A stretch of DNA of 64,000 nt, taken from contig NC_019729.1 in NCBI RefSeq assembly GCF_000317475.1, forward strand, positions 1,688,501 through 1,752,500, given 5' to 3'. The DNA comes from Oscillatoria nigro-viridis PCC 7112 (GTDB lineage: Bacteria > Cyanobacteriota > Cyanobacteriia > Cyanobacteriales > Microcoleaceae). Shown here piece after piece: positions 54,677 through 64,000 of the stretch. The position numbers and the translations under genes were made by a program. The notes below the pieces were generated by a model. The model worked only from the letters and a program-made list of their open reading frames with translations. It ran no database searches and was not told the DNA's origin. How positions within the stretch are numbered: position 1 is the first letter of the stretch; the number at the start of each line of letters is the position of its first letter.

Positions 54677-55252
54677 CTACTTTTCGATAATTTCCTCTGG
54701 ACGCAGACCGGCGCGGCGATCGGTGTAGGAAACTTCATGGGGGTCGATCGCACCTTTCGGCAAATAAGCGAATTCCCGCATCGGTGTCACCATCGGGTCA
54801 TCTGTAACCTTGTAGGGCAAACGTCCGAGGGCCACGTTGTCAAAATTCAATTCGTGGCGCTCGTAGGCGGCTAACTCGTATTCTTCTGTCATCGACAAAC
54901 AATTAGTCGGACAATATTCTACGCAGTTGCCGCAGAAGATACACACTCCAAAATCGATACTGTAGTGCTTGAGTTGTTTCTTCTTACTGTCTTTGTTAAA
55001 TTCCCAATCCACTACAGGTAAGTTGATCGGACACACCCGAACGCAAACTTCGCAGGAGATGCACTTGTCAAATTCAAAGTGAATTCTGCCCCTAAAACGT
55101 TCGGACGGAATCAATTTTTCGTAAGGATACTGCACCGTAATCGGGCGGCGTCTCATGTGGTCAAAGGTAACAGATAGCCCTTGACCGATATACTTAGCAG
55201 CTTGAAAACTTTCTTTGGCGTATTCGCCTACTTGATTGAGGAATTTTAGCAT
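54677..55252 (-). CDS. ndhI: NDH-1 subunit I (NdhI), two 4Fe-4S clusters
   Basis: 191 residues, homologous to NuoI. Both ferredoxin motifs are present: [16 protein letters not shown] and [16 protein letters not shown]. The N-terminal [22 protein letters not shown] is typical of the cyanobacterial subunit. Links the peripheral electron-input arm to the membrane arm. Confidence 0.97.
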   Translation of the reverse strand: MLKFLNQVGEYAKESFQAAKYIGQGLSVTFDHMRRRPITVQYPYEKLIPSERFRGRIHFEFDKCISCEVCVRVCPINLPVVDWEFNKDSKKKQLKHYSIDFGVCIFCGNCVEYCPTNCLSMTEEYELAAYERHELNFDNVALGRLPYKVTDDPMVTPMREFAYLPKGAIDPHEVSYTDRRAGLRPEEIIEK

Positions 55253-55357
55253 GGTGTTCTCTCTCTGTACTTGAGTTTTTGGTGATTGCTAATTGATAAT
55301 AGGTAATGAGAGTTAACAGCTACTCTAGCTTAGCTATGATCTGTTACCTATTACGAA

Positions 55358-56476
55358 TTAACCGCCAAAAGCAAAGGGAAAGGCAAGCTTCAAAGCTGCG
55401 GTCAACAGCAAATTAACTAAAGCCACGGGAAGTAAAAACTTCCATCCCAAATTTAGCAATTGGTCGATCCGAACTCGCGGCAGAGTCCAGCGGAGCAGAA
55501 CTGCCAGAAACAAGAAAAAGTAGGCTTTCAGCATCGTCATTGTAATGCCCAGCAAGCCGGTAATTACCTGCAACCAAGGAGTCGTCTCGCTCAATCCCAG
55601 GGCATTTGTCAGCACTTCGACAGGAATCGGGGACTCCCAGCCGCCGAGGTACAAAACTGCTACTAGCAGGCAAGAAAGGACGAGGTTAACGTAGGAAGCG
55701 ATATAGTACAAAGCAAATTTCATGCCTGTGTACTCAGTCTGATATCCTGCTACCAATTCTTCTTCTGCTTCCGGGAGGTCAAAGGGCAACCGTTCGCATT
55801 CTGCTAGTGCTGCGATCCAGAAAATCAGGAAACCTGCGGGTTGCCGCCAGATATTCCAGCCGAGAATGCCGTAGCCGGCTTGCTGGTGTACGATGTCGAT
55901 CGTACTGAGGCTGTTGGACATCATCACAACTGCCAATACTGCCAAAGCTAGGGGAATTTCGTAGCTGAGGGATTGAGCGGCGGCTCTGAGTCCTCCGAGG
56001 AGGGCGTATTTGTTGTTTGAAGCATAGCCGGACATCAGCAAGCCGATCGGCTGAATGCTAGACAAGGCAATCCACAGAAATATTGCTGTACCGATATCGG
56101 CGATCAGCATATGCTCTCCGAAGGGCACGATTAAGTAGGAGAGAAAAACTGGAATCACCACAATTACCGGGCCTAGGGTAAATAGCAGCGCGTCAGCTTT
56201 TGCCGGTACGATGTCTTCTTTGAATACCAACTTCAGACCGTCGGCAACGGGTGCTAGCACTCCCAGAGGGCCGATAAATTCCGGGCCTACCCGTTGTTGA
56301 GCGGCGGCGGAAATTTTCCGTTCCAGCCAGACGCTAGTCAGTACCCCGAAAACGGCAGCGACAATCATCAGCAACATTGGCAGCGGTAGCCAAAGCACTT
56401 TGGCGATGTCCGCCGGTAAGCCCAAATTCATCAGGGCTTCTACAAAACTTCCTTGTAAGTCAATTCCTGGGTTCAT
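55358..56476 (-). CDS. ndhA: NDH-1 subunit 1 (NdhA)
   Basis: 372 residues, eight transmembrane helices, homologous to NuoH. Forms much of the quinone-binding site. Motifs: [63 protein letters not shown] split over positions about 222-245, and [18 protein letters not shown]. First gene of the ndhA-ndhI-ndhG-ndhE run on this strand. Confidence 0.97.
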   Translation of the reverse strand: MNPGIDLQGSFVEALMNLGLPADIAKVLWLPLPMLLMIVAAVFGVLTSVWLERKISAAAQQRVGPEFIGPLGVLAPVADGLKLVFKEDIVPAKADALLFTLGPVIVVIPVFLSYLIVPFGEHMLIADIGTAIFLWIALSSIQPIGLLMSGYASNNKYALLGGLRAAAQSLSYEIPLALAVLAVVMMSNSLSTIDIVHQQAGYGILGWNIWRQPAGFLIFWIAALAECERLPFDLPEAEEELVAGYQTEYTGMKFALYYIASYVNLVLSCLLVAVLYLGGWESPIPVEVLTNALGLSETTPWLQVITGLLGITMTMLKAYFFLFLAVLLRWTLPRVRIDQLLNLGWKFLLPVALVNLLLTAALKLAFPFAFGG

Positions 56477-56841
56477 TTTTCCAGCTTTTGAGCGCTCAGC
56501 ATATAATTTTTCACCCGTCCTTTGTAGGAGTAGGCTTAGAAATCGGGGTCTTTGTAAAGATTTTTAATGCTTTACCGCCTAATAGTATATCGCCCGACAG
56601 GCTCCAAGAACGCACAGACAGGGTGAAGTTCTAATTATATGAGCCTGCAGCGTAGCTAATGAGTTCGTAAATTATGGTTGGCTGTTGACGGTTGACGGTT
56701 GACGGTTGACGCTTGCAAGGCGGTGAGGACGCAAATTGAAAAACGACCAGCAAATATTTCAGTCCCCTCGCGGGGAAAAGGTAGAGCACTGGACGGATTT
56801 TGACACGGATACACGGATGAGTTGAGCTATCTGAGCCAAAC
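56477..56841. other. Gene-free spacer between ssrA and ndhA
   Basis: Contains a GTTGACG run of four units (56684-56711). No gene is seen. The ndhA promoter must lie within it, but I cannot place it with confidence. Confidence 0.5.
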
Positions 56842-56868
56842 AAAAAGGCAGAGATTTAAATCTCTGCC
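56842..56868 (-). terminator. Terminator of ssrA
   Basis: Perfect palindrome GGCAGAGATTT/AAATCTCTGCC (56847-56868), with five T after it on the minus strand. It lies 64 bp after the tmRNA 3' end. Confidence 0.88.
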
Positions 56869-56931
56869 CTTTTAATGCTTTAAAGTAACTTTCAAATGGT
56901 TTAAACCATTGATTTTACGTCACTTCTCTTA

Positions 56932-57319
56932 TGGAACTGGGCAGAATCGAACTGCCGTCCAAAGCGGGTATTTACCTTCCGATCGTTCACAGGTTTATCC
57001 CCTCTGATCCTCGGGGCGGGAACCATTTTTATCCCAAATGGGGGGATTTTCTAGTGATTGCTTTCCTAGCTAGCCGACTAGAAACGTTTAGCTAGGGCAT
57101 CCGTTGGGGGTTGTTATGCTACCGTTAACGGAGTTAGGCTGCATACACTCTAAACCGGGCTTAAGAAGTTTTTAGGCTACAGCGACGGCTTTGCGAGCGA
57201 AAGGAACGATGTTGTTCGCATTTACTTTTTTGTTTGAGCCGGTATTAGCGAGAGGAGACTCACTCTCGACCTGCATCACGGAGCAGCTTTCGCCACCCTG
57301 TCGAAACCATTACAGCCCC
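56932..57319 (-). ncRNA. ssrA: tmRNA
   Basis: 388-nt transfer-messenger RNA that rescues stalled ribosomes. The 5' end GGGGCTGTAATGGTTTCGAC and 3' end CAGTTCC plus discriminator A pair as an acceptor stem with G-U wobbles; the T arm GGCAG/CTGCC is present; CCA is not encoded. The tag reading frame at 57219-57172 encodes ANNIVPFARKAVAVA and a TAA, with the resume codon GCG. The tag is the cyanobacterial consensus apart from A-to-V in the fourth-last residue region (AVAVA for the more usual AAAVA). Confidence 0.97.
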
Positions 57320-57434
57320 TCGTGTGTTCTTTAATCATAGACAATATTTCGTGTTGCGTCAAGTCAAGCGATTGTAGATTTTAGATTTTGGATTTTCGAT
57401 TTTGGCACAAAGCTGAGTCGGGAATATTTACATC

Positions 57435-57533
57435 TTGCACCATTTTTTTGAACAGGCTGTCCGGCATGTTCCACAAGAGTTGAGTTTTCCTGTGGGGTGG
57501 GCCGAAGAGCCCGCCCAGGTTTATTGACAGTGG
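57435..57533. repeat. Degenerate copy of the TTGCACCATTCTC MITE
   Basis: Begins TTGCACCATT, continues AACAGGCTGTCCGGC, GTTCCACAAGAGT, GTGGGGTGGGCC and AGCCCGCCC, in the opposite orientation to the copy at 41840. The right terminal repeat is eroded. Confidence 0.7.
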
Positions 57534-57557
57534 TCAAAAATGTCAGCGCTGCCAAGT

Positions 57558-57600
57558 TTAATGCAAGTTGTCGTCCCAGACGCCGATGTAAATCCGATCG
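57558..57600 (-). pseudogene. Duplicated 3' end of the downstream kinase gene
   Basis: 43 bp identical but for one base to 57738-57780, exactly 180 bp away. On the minus strand it encodes [13 protein letters not shown] and a stop, the same C-terminus as the kinase (which has DENLH). Confidence 0.85.
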
Positions 57601-57608
57601 TCAAGTCG

Positions 57609-57717
57609 ATTTTAGATTTTAGATTTTAGATTTTCGATTGGGGATTAAAGAAACCGGGTTTTTTGCTGTTTTTGCGTGCTGTAACGCCTCTTCTCAGGTA
57701 AAAACCCGGTTTCTGAC
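57609..57717. repeat. ATTTTAG heptamers and AAACCGGGTTT palindrome pair
   Basis: ATTTTAG run (57609-57633), then GAAACCGGGTTTT (57650-57662) and, about 50 bp on, AAACCCGGTTTCTGAC (57702-57717), a family B pair in inverted order. The copy sits between the kinase stop and its duplicated tail. Confidence 0.7.
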
Positions 57718-57737
57718 CACCCGTGCGTAATTCCTAA

Positions 57738-59513
57738 TTAATGCAAGTTCTCGTCCCAGACGCCGATGTAAATCCGATCGCGCTCATTGCGTTCGATCGT
57801 CCCTTCCAGCGAACCCTTCCTAAACGTAAACCGATTGCTCCGGCGCTGCTGCACGTCGCCCAAGCCTTGCAAAATCTCCCGGCTGGCACCGCCCACCATC
57901 CCGTTTAAGGCGGTTCGCACCACCAAATCGTCCACCGACTGGGCAAAAGAACCCTCTGTTTGTACTAGCTGGCCCGAATCGCGATCGTAAATGTAGCCGA
58001 GAGTAATCCGATTTGGCAATATTTCGTAAAGTGCGGTGCGAGTATTCGGCCAATAGCCCCGGGCTTGAGAGTCAGTCGGTTCTCCCAATTGGGATAAAAT
58101 CTGACTTTCCGGCGTACCAACCGCAAATCCAGGGATTGTGGGAGTCTTCTGATAATTGGTTCCCGGTTCTTCGGGGCTGGGTGCGGGCGATCGATCTGGC
58201 GGCAACTCTTTGTCAACAAGTTTTTCTGTTGGTGTGGGTTCGACAGCCTCGGGAGTTGGCGCTGGTGTTGGAGTTGGCGCTGGTGTCGGAGTTGGCGCTG
58301 GTGCTGGAGTTTCAGCAGCCGGCGCTGGAGTTTCTCTGGGAGTCGGCGGAGTTTCTCTGGGAGTCGGCGGAGTTTCTCTGGGAGTCGGGGCTGGCGTTGG
58401 TGTCGGCGCGGGAATTGGTGTGGAGTTCACGCGCGCTTCTGGAACTGCTGGGGCCGAAGTGCGATCGTCCCGGGCCACCGGTGCGGGTTCCGAAGACGGC
58501 CGGTTGAGGAAAACCCTAGCAATACCGACCAAACCTGCAACAAGAAGTGCGATCGCCACGAACCCCAAAATCCACCAAACCTTGCGGTTGTTGTCCCCAG
58601 AAGACACCCGTGCCGGCGCTGTTCTGGAACCCGCAGGCGACTGAGGCCCGTGTCCCGGAATCACCGCTACCGTCGGCCCGGTGCTCGGCGACGCTGCACC
58701 CCCCTGCCCCTGCAGCAGCGACAGCCACTCATCCACGCTAGCAGGGCGATTTTGAGCTTCTACCGTCATCCCCCGCATCACCGCAGAGCTGACAGCCGCA
58801 CTTAGCTGAGGCCGCAAGTCGCGGGGTGAAGGCATCGGTTGGCTTGTACGCAAAATTGCAGCCACCGGCACCTGTGCTGTCAGTAAAGTGTAAAGCGTCG
58901 CCGCCAGACCGTAAACATCTGTGGCGGGAGTATATTTTCCTTGGGCGAAATACTGTTCTGGGGGCGCGTAGCCGTCGGACACCATATTAGTGTGACTTTG
59001 GGTTGCACCAGGAGTAAACTCGCGGGCAATGCCAAAATCAATCAGCACGACTTCCTGAGTACCTTGGCGCAAAAGAATGTTTTGCGGCTTGACATCTCGG
59101 TGCAGCAAACCCTTTTGATGAACAACTTTTAAAGCAGCGCCAATTTGAGTTATGTAGAGAATAGCGAGTTCTTCTGGCAGCGGCCGATTTGGGAATACGA
59201 CATCGCCCAAATTTTGACCCGGAACGTAGTCCATCACCATGTAAGGCTGCCCGTCTTCGACAAAGAAATCGCTGACGCGGACAATATTCGGATGAACGCA
59301 GGAAGCCAACCGCCTCGCTTCGTCTTGAAACTTGCGATCGAACTCAGCAAAATTGGGTTGCTGCCGCAGAGATTCGTTGAGGGTTTTAATGACTACAGGC
59401 TGTCCTAAATAGCGGTGATTTGCCCTGAAAGTAATCCCAAAGCCGCCGCGTCCCAGTTCTTGTTCGAGGGTGTACTTTCCACCCTGTAAAGTTTTGCCGA
59501 TTAGCGCATCCAT
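57738..59513 (-). CDS. Ser/Thr protein kinase with Pro-rich linker and C-terminal sensor-like domain
   Basis: 591 residues. Kinase domain (about 10-275): [15 protein letters not shown] Lys in [42 protein letters not shown] transmembrane helix (about 312-333), a long Pro/Thr linker with tandem TPRETPP and TPAPTP units (about 360-435), then a C-terminal domain of about 130 residues ([20 protein letters not shown] to the end) that would lie outside the cytoplasm and may sense a ligand. The linker DNA is a repeat tract that can vary in length. Confidence 0.95.
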   Translation of the reverse strand: MDALIGKTLQGGKYTLEQELGRGGFGITFRANHRYLGQPVVIKTLNESLRQQPNFAEFDRKFQDEARRLASCVHPNIVRVSDFFVEDGQPYMVMDYVPGQNLGDVVFPNRPLPEELAILYITQIGAALKVVHQKGLLHRDVKPQNILLRQGTQEVVLIDFGIAREFTPGATQSHTNMVSDGYAPPEQYFAQGKYTPATDVYGLAATLYTLLTAQVPVAAILRTSQPMPSPRDLRPQLSAAVSSAVMRGMTVEAQNRPASVDEWLSLLQGQGGAASPSTGPTVAVIPGHGPQSPAGSRTAPARVSSGDNNRKVWWILGFVAIALLVAGLVGIARVFLNRPSSEPAPVARDDRTSAPAVPEARVNSTPIPAPTPTPAPTPRETPPTPRETPPTPRETPAPAAETPAPAPTPTPAPTPTPAPTPEAVEPTPTEKLVDKELPPDRSPAPSPEEPGTNYQKTPTIPGFAVGTPESQILSQLGEPTDSQARGYWPNTRTALYEILPNRITLGYIYDRDSGQLVQTEGSFAQSVDDLVVRTALNGMVGGASREILQGLGDVQQRRSNRFTFRKGSLEGTIERNERDRIYIGVWDENLH

Positions 59514-59751
59514 AGGTTCAGGCGATCGCGTACCAGATAATATCGCTGATTATGGCACGTCTAGTGGGCGATCGCCTGGATTCCATCATTGTATTGAGCC
59601 AACCTCCGTAGTGTTAGGTTGCATTCTAAGCCCCTAGATGTAGCGCATAGTTTTCCTGGGGGGGGTGACAACAATATGCTTATTAACGAAAAGAAGTTAG
59701 TTTTGATAATATAGCGTTGAAGAGTATTCAGTATTAACGGAACCGATAACA

Positions 59752-60900
59752 ATGGTCATTGGGACTAGAGCAGGTCAATATGTGGAACAGATGGCAGGCT
59801 ACAAAGCCTTTATACCTAATCCGCTGCCACCCACACCTGAAATTATTATGGATCAGGAAATGTGGCATCTGCTGTCTCAGGCAGATCGTGCATTGGGTCG
59901 GCTAGATGGAGCAACCGATGCTCTACCAAATCCCGATCTCTTTGTGTTTATGTATGTTCGGAAAGAAGCAGTTCTATCGAGCCAAATTGAAGGTACACAA
60001 ACATCTTTGATAGATGTCCTAGAATTTGAATCTCAAGCTTTGGAACCGGAAAATCCTCAAGAGGTAGCTGAAGTTGTAAATTATATCGCTGCTATTAACT
60101 ATGGTCTTGAACGGCTCAAGAGTCTCCCTGTATCTTTGCGATTAATTCGAGAAATTCACAAAGAGTTAATGCAAGGGGTCAGAGGTGCTGAGCGTGCTCC
60201 AGGAGAGTTTCGCCACACCCAGAATTGGATTGGTGCAGGACGATGTTCGTTGGCTGAGGCTACTTATGTTCCTCCTCCACCCTATGAAATGCTCCAATCT
60301 CTAGATAATTTGGAGAAGTTTTTGCATAGTCCACAACCTATACCTACCTTGATTAAAGTGGGATTGGCTCATGCTCAGTTTGAAACAATTCACCCTTTTC
60401 TCGATGGTAATGGAAGAACAGGGCGATTATTAATTACGTTTCTGCTGTGTGAACAAAATATACTACAACGCCCATTACTCTACATCTCTTACTATTTCAA
60501 GAAATATCGCTCTGAATACTACGATCGTCTTCAGGCTGTTAGGGAAAGTGGCAACTGGGAAGCTTGGCTGAAATTTTTTCTGCGTGGTGTTTACGAAGTG
60601 GCTCAGGAAGCTGCCGCTACTGCCCGCAAAATAGTCAACTTAAAAGAAGAACATCGCCAATTGGTACTCAACGCAATGGGTCGTAGATCGGGTAATGCGA
60701 TCGCATTGCTTGAGAGTCTTTATTTCAGACCAATCTTTACGGTAGAACATACTGCAGCAATTACAAGTTTGTCATATCCCAACGCCAACGCCTTAATTAA
60801 GGCTCTTAGTAATATAGGTCTTCTGGAAGAAATCACTGGGCAAAAACGTAATCGAGCATTTTCTTATGCTCCATATCTAGCTGTTTTCCGGGATTCCTAG
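59752..60900 (+). CDS. Fic-family protein (AMP transferase type)
   Basis: 382 residues. Fic domain with the complete active motif HPFLDGNGRTGRLL (catalytic His), which transfers AMP or another phosphate moiety to target hydroxyls. The N-terminal inhibitory helix SSQIEGTQTSLIDVLEFE is present (class II Fic), so activity is probably self-restrained. A Fic-N domain precedes it (QMAGYKAFIPNPLPP) and a winged-helix-like C-terminus follows (AITSLSYPNANALIKAL). Solitary; no antitoxin partner gene. Confidence 0.94.
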   Translation: MVIGTRAGQYVEQMAGYKAFIPNPLPPTPEIIMDQEMWHLLSQADRALGRLDGATDALPNPDLFVFMYVRKEAVLSSQIEGTQTSLIDVLEFESQALEPENPQEVAEVVNYIAAINYGLERLKSLPVSLRLIREIHKELMQGVRGAERAPGEFRHTQNWIGAGRCSLAEATYVPPPPYEMLQSLDNLEKFLHSPQPIPTLIKVGLAHAQFETIHPFLDGNGRTGRLLITFLLCEQNILQRPLLYISYYFKKYRSEYYDRLQAVRESGNWEAWLKFFLRGVYEVAQEAAATARKIVNLKEEHRQLVLNAMGRRSGNAIALLESLYFRPIFTVEHTAAITSLSYPNANALIKALSNIGLLEEITGQKRNRAFSYAPYLAVFRDS

Positions 60901-60931
60901 CAACAAATACAGCTCAACTATATGACAGTAT

Positions 60932-61219
60932 TCACATAAATAGCTCGCTCTTTCTCGAACCGCCTGTCTCGTCGGATCGCCGATCGACATCTTGAGCCTC
61001 CATCATTGCATTGATGTGGGTAAAGATGCGATCTAATTCCCCAATGCCGTCTAGTTCCGCTACCTCTTCTGCCATGAGTCGATCTGCCTTCTTCTTCTCT
61101 AACAAATTTTCCCTGCGCTGTTGCAGCGATTCACTAAATTTGAACAACTTCCACCGATCGACTTTTTCAATGCAAATTTCATGGATTAACGAGGAGGATT
61201 TGTTGAGAATTGAAACCAT
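60932..61219 (-). CDS. Small coiled-coil hypothetical protein
   Basis: 95 residues, helical and charged (FKFSESLQQRRENLLEKKKAD, ELDRIFTHINAMMEAQD). It resembles short cyanobacterial proteins of unknown role. Convergent with the Fic gene 31 bp away. Coding status moderately supported. Confidence 0.6.
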   Translation of the reverse strand: MVSILNKSSSLIHEICIEKVDRWKLFKFSESLQQRRENLLEKKKADRLMAEEVAELDGIGELDRIFTHINAMMEAQDVDRRSDETGGSRKSELFM

Positions 61220-61358
61220 TGTAGGCTCCGAGCTTTGGGTTTTAGGTAATGACTGGATTATAGCTTTTATTCAATCTGCCAGATTTAATGCTCCAACCGA
61301 GAACCTTCAAATTACCGCCAAAACCCTTAGCCAAACGGCAGCCAAACGGCGTTAAAGT

Positions 61359-61886
61359 TCAAGTCGGATGATATTCATCCCTGGTTATTTGCCATCGCCA
61401 TATCTTGCCTTCTTCAGGATCGCCCACCTCTGCAATGAACTTCATTCCCACTTTTTGCAACACTCTATTCGAGGCATTTTTTTCAGCTAAAGTGTGGGCG
61501 ATGACTGCTTTCACCTCCTCGTGAGCGAAAGCATAATCGATCATTCCCTGTACCACTTCAGTTGCAAATCCGCGATTCCAATATTCGGAAGCAATTTCAT
61601 AACCTATCTCTACAGTCCCCGACTCATCAGGTGAGCCTTTGAAACCTCCATTGCCGACAAGCACTTCATTTTTTGGATGAATAAAGAAGTAGCTGTGCCA
61701 GTCAGTTGGAGGCGGATTGGATTCGCAAGATTCGTCAGCAGGGATGGAAAATGCTTCCGGGAAATGAGGCCAGCTATTAGGCACTACGACATTTAAAATT
61801 GCTGCAAGCTCGCTTTTATTGCGTAAAAAAGCTTCTACGTGAATCCTTTCGACGGGAAGTAGTTGAAGATTGTTAGTTTCAATCAT
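61359..61886 (-). CDS. GNAT-family N-acetyltransferase (RimJ/RimL type)
   Basis: 175 residues. Acetyl-CoA-dependent acetyltransferase: IHPKNEVLVGNGGFKGSPDESG, VEIGYEIASEYWNRGFATEVVQGM split around positions 90-113 (acetyl-CoA binding), and NASNRVLQKVGMKFI. Target unknown. Confidence 0.93.
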   Translation of the reverse strand: MIETNNLQLLPVERIHVEAFLRNKSELAAILNVVVPNSWPHFPEAFSIPADESCESNPPPTDWHSYFFIHPKNEVLVGNGGFKGSPDESGTVEIGYEIASEYWNRGFATEVVQGMIDYAFAHEEVKAVIAHTLAEKNASNRVLQKVGMKFIAEVGDPEEGKIWRWQITRDEYHPT

Positions 61887-61928
61887 TTTTCTACCTTGTT
61901 TAACAAGTATGAGATCGCACTACAGGCA

Positions 61929-63830
61929 CTAGCGAAACGCTTGTCTCAGAACCCTAGCGAGTTGGTAAGCGCCCCGACTGTCCAACAATTGATATTGATT
62001 TGGCTGCAATCCTAATTCCACAAATTTCTCGGGATATCCCAGCAACAAAATAGAGGGAGAAGTTGGGTTTTTAGACTCCTTAATGTAGTCGATCGCCTTT
62101 GTGACAGCTCGGTAGTAAGTCACCGGCCCTTGGGTATAAAAAACCAGACTTGGTTTCCAGAAACCAACCATAATAAACTCTTCCCCTGGCAGTTTTTGTT
62201 GCACCGCAACCTGCGCTAACTGTCTCAGAGGTAACTGGCGGTTGATATCAACCACTTTGTAGGCTGGAGTAAGACCAAAGATAATAAATGCTACTAACCC
62301 GATGAGGTTAGCAACCACAATCCAGCGTTGTTGCCGCTTCCAGAGTAAAAGTGCGATCGCCACCGCTGTAGTTATCCAAATCGTACCGCCGACAATCAGC
62401 AATCCCGACTGCTGAATTGCTTGGGGAAAATTGGGCATTGCCGGGTCGTCTCCCAGCCAGTTGTAGCAGTAGAAAGTTGCTCCGGCTATCATTAATAAAA
62501 ATACGACATTGAAAATGTATGTAACTAACAGCCCTCGCGGTAAAGAATTAGGTTTTTTTTCTAACTTTATCTGCCTGTTTTGTGGTTCGTTGCCTGCAAT
62601 AATATCGCTCCACAGCAGCGTTACCAAAATCGCAGCGGCGGGGATTAAAGGCAATACATAACTCGGCAATTTGGTCACGGCGATCGTAAAAAAGCCAAAG
62701 ATGCAGGCGAACCAAAAGAGGGCAAATAAACTCAACTGAGCCGATCGCGGTTGACGGCGCCAGTAACTGCGCTGCCAAAAACGGGTGCGGGCGATCGCCA
62801 CCGGCAAATAAATCGACCAAGGTGCAAAACCAACTAGCACTACAAAAAAGTAAAAATACCGAGGTGCCGAGTGCTTGTTGACTACTCCAGTAAAACGCTG
62901 GAAATTGTGATAGCCGAAAAAACTGTCAATATAAGTTTGACCGTTGGCTAAAATAACCAAAATGTACCAAGGCAGGGCGATCGCCAGAATAATCAAGATT
63001 CCCGACACCGGGCGCATTTCGCGCCAAAGTTGCCGAAAATTTCCCAAATAAAGCCCGAAGCTGCCAACAATCAGCGCTGGCACGACAATTCCCACCGGCC
63101 CCTTAGCCAGAATTGCTAAGGCAATTAGTACGTAAAAAGTCAGATACCACTTATTGGGAAATCGGGAAGCGGAAACGGTAGAAAATTCGGCTTTTTCTCT
63201 CTGTTCTTCTAGAGTGTAACCGAGGAAAAAGGCGAGTAGTGCCGAACACATACAGCCGACTAATAGCATATCTGAAACGCCAGTCCGTCCCCAGGCAATA
63301 GTGTGGGGGTTTAAAGCTATTAGGGCAGCACCAATCCAAGGAGTAGAAAGAAAGATTGGGAGACGGCGAGTTTTGAGTTTTGAGTTGTTATTCTCTGTTT
63401 CTTCTTCCTCCTTCCTTCTTCCTTCTTCCTCCTTCCTTCTTCCTTCTTCCTTCGATAGGGTATAAAATCCGAGGCAAGTCAGACCGATCGCGCACAAGGC
63501 CGACGGAAGACGCACGGCCAATTCGTTAACGCCTAGAGTGCGGTAAGCCACCGCCATCAGCCAGTAAATCAACGGCGGCTTGTCAAACCTGGTTTCGCCG
63601 TTGAAATAAGGAGTGATCCAATCTCCTGTCACCGTCATTTGACGGGCGGCTTCGGCAAACAACGGTTCGGTTTCGTCAACTAAACCGATGTTGCCGAGAT
63701 TCCACAAGAAACCTACCCAGGCGATCGCGAACAGCCACAACAGTGACAGCAGCTTTGGTGCGATCCTCTTCGAGGGCTTCGCTAACGGGCGATTTCTAAA
63801 CTCTGACAAACTTTTAATAACTTCCTTCAC
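61929..63830 (-). CDS. ArnT-like phospholipid-linked glycosyltransferase (GT83/PMT family)
   Basis: 633 residues, about 12 transmembrane helices. The first lumenal loop carries the catalytic-type LVDETEPLFAEAARQM acidic motif and the TRFDKPPLIYWLMA segment, as in ArnT and other polyprenyl-phosphate-sugar transferases. Residues about 124-152 (KEEGRRKEEEGRRKEEEETE) are a charged low-complexity insert encoded by a purine tract (63405-63462), absent from other members as far as I know. Likely modifies a surface lipid or glycan; substrate unknown. Confidence 0.9.
   Translation of the reverse strand: MKEVIKSLSEFRNRPLAKPSKRIAPKLLSLLWLFAIAWVGFLWNLGNIGLVDETEPLFAEAARQMTVTGDWITPYFNGETRFDKPPLIYWLMAVAYRTLGVNELAVRLPSALCAIGLTCLGFYTLSKEEGRRKEEEGRRKEEEETENNNSKLKTRRLPIFLSTPWIGAALIALNPHTIAWGRTGVSDMLLVGCMCSALLAFFLGYTLEEQREKAEFSTVSASRFPNKWYLTFYVLIALAILAKGPVGIVVPALIVGSFGLYLGNFRQLWREMRPVSGILIILAIALPWYILVILANGQTYIDSFFGYHNFQRFTGVVNKHSAPRYFYFFVVLVGFAPWSIYLPVAIARTRFWQRSYWRRQPRSAQLSLFALFWFACIFGFFTIAVTKLPSYVLPLIPAAAILVTLLWSDIIAGNEPQNRQIKLEKKPNSLPRGLLVTYIFNVVFLLMIAGATFYCYNWLGDDPAMPNFPQAIQQSGLLIVGGTIWITTAVAIALLLWKRQQRWIVVANLIGLVAFIIFGLTPAYKVVDINRQLPLRQLAQVAVQQKLPGEEFIMVGFWKPSLVFYTQGPVTYYRAVTKAIDYIKESKNPTSPSILLLGYPEKFVELGLQPNQYQLLDSRGAYQLARVLRQAFR
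63405..63462. repeat. CTTCCTTCTTCC-type repeat tract inside the ArnT-like gene
   Basis: A pyrimidine-only run of about 58 bases with two imperfect repeat types (TTCCTCCTTCCTTC and TTCTTCC). It stays in frame and encodes Glu/Lys/Arg repeats. Confidence 0.8.
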
Positions 63831-63870
63831 CCAAACTTCCTGCGATTTTAGATTTAAAATTTTAGCTCGC

Positions 63871-64000
63871 TTGACGTACTTCCCGGCATGAATGCGCGGG
63901 GATTCTCAAAAGACTTTACGAGGCAGGCTTTCATCCGTGTCTCCTAACCTTTCTTCCTGTCTCGTCGATTCTTAACTAGACTGTTGCCAGTCCCCGTCAG
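63871..64000 (-). mobile_element. Probable right end and reRNA of an IS200/IS605-type tnpB element
   Basis: On the minus strand GAATCCCCGCGC, ATTCATGCC, GGGAAGTACGTCAA matches the sub-terminal hairpin and GTCAA end typical of tnpB-bearing IS200/IS605 elements in cyanobacteria. The gene itself would lie beyond the window. In TnpB systems the guide is read from the bases outside the right end, here about 63870 downward. The call rests on pattern memory only. Confidence 0.5.

Noticed and set aside
58156..58644. Plus-strand 162-codon frame rich in Gly and Val opposite the kinase linker
   Set aside because: It is the antisense of the Pro/Thr linker; composition is explained by the repeat tract.

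Overview
The window comes from a filamentous cyanobacterium, most likely of the Microcoleus/Oscillatoria type. It carries psb28, a zeta-carotene desaturase, an ndhAIGE run, a tmRNA with a cyanobacterial tag, many GCGATCGC (HIP1) palindromes, several Ser/Thr kinases, and many short intergenic repeats and MITE-like palindromes. The genus is an inference from overall texture, not from a marker gene.

Layout. 1-9.2 kb: the 3' part of nifJ, a dihydroorotate-dehydrogenase-like gene, a DUF305 copper-type protein, and the hydrogenase maturation genes hypD and hypE. An intact IscB RNA-guided nuclease gene and its upstream omegaRNA (HEARO RNA) sit between hypD and hypE. 9.4-20.2 kb: an integrated element in the 3' end of a tRNA-Val(GAC) gene, bounded by a 21-bp direct repeat. 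It carries a tyrosine integrase next to the left end, arm-type repeats just inside both ends, a decayed IS5-type insertion, a tightly packed operon of unknown small proteins, a primase-helicase of the D5/SF3 type, a ribbon-helix-helix-like protein and a coiled-coil protein. Two families of short DNA motifs (TGTAGACA and TGTGGAGCCA) are packed inside its coding regions. No capsid, packaging or conjugation gene is recognisable. 20.3-31.5 kb: ordinary chromosome with a WD40 kinase, SRPBCC protein, zds, a MazF/PemK-type toxin pair, an IscA-type Fe-S protein, a TPR protein, a DUF3352 protein and a TIGR01777 epimerase. 31.6-35 kb: an AbiEii-like nucleotidyltransferase and a broken LRR-Roc (ROCO) gene. 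35-53 kb: metabolic and housekeeping genes (glutathionyl-hydroquinone reductase type GST, methyltransferase, Ada-type repair protein, moaB, psb28, SLH/beta-helix protein, Uma2 protein, SMP-30 lactonase, htpX, proA, a kinase, folB). 53-57.3 kb: ndhA-ndhI-ndhG-ndhE and ssrA (tmRNA). 57.7-64 kb: a third kinase, a Fic protein, a GNAT acetyltransferase, an ArnT-like glycosyltransferase, and at the very end what looks like the right end of an IS200/IS605-type tnpB element.

How the parts fit. hypD and hypE build the Fe(CN)2CO centre of [NiFe] hydrogenases, and nifJ supplies reduced ferredoxin or flavodoxin from pyruvate, so the left end is a fermentative/hydrogen-metabolism block interrupted by an OMEGA-type nuclease. 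The tRNA-Val element looks like a minimal self-replicating integrative element. The most unusual features are its coding-embedded binding-site arrays, which are candidates for a partition/replication control region, and the IscB-omegaRNA locus.
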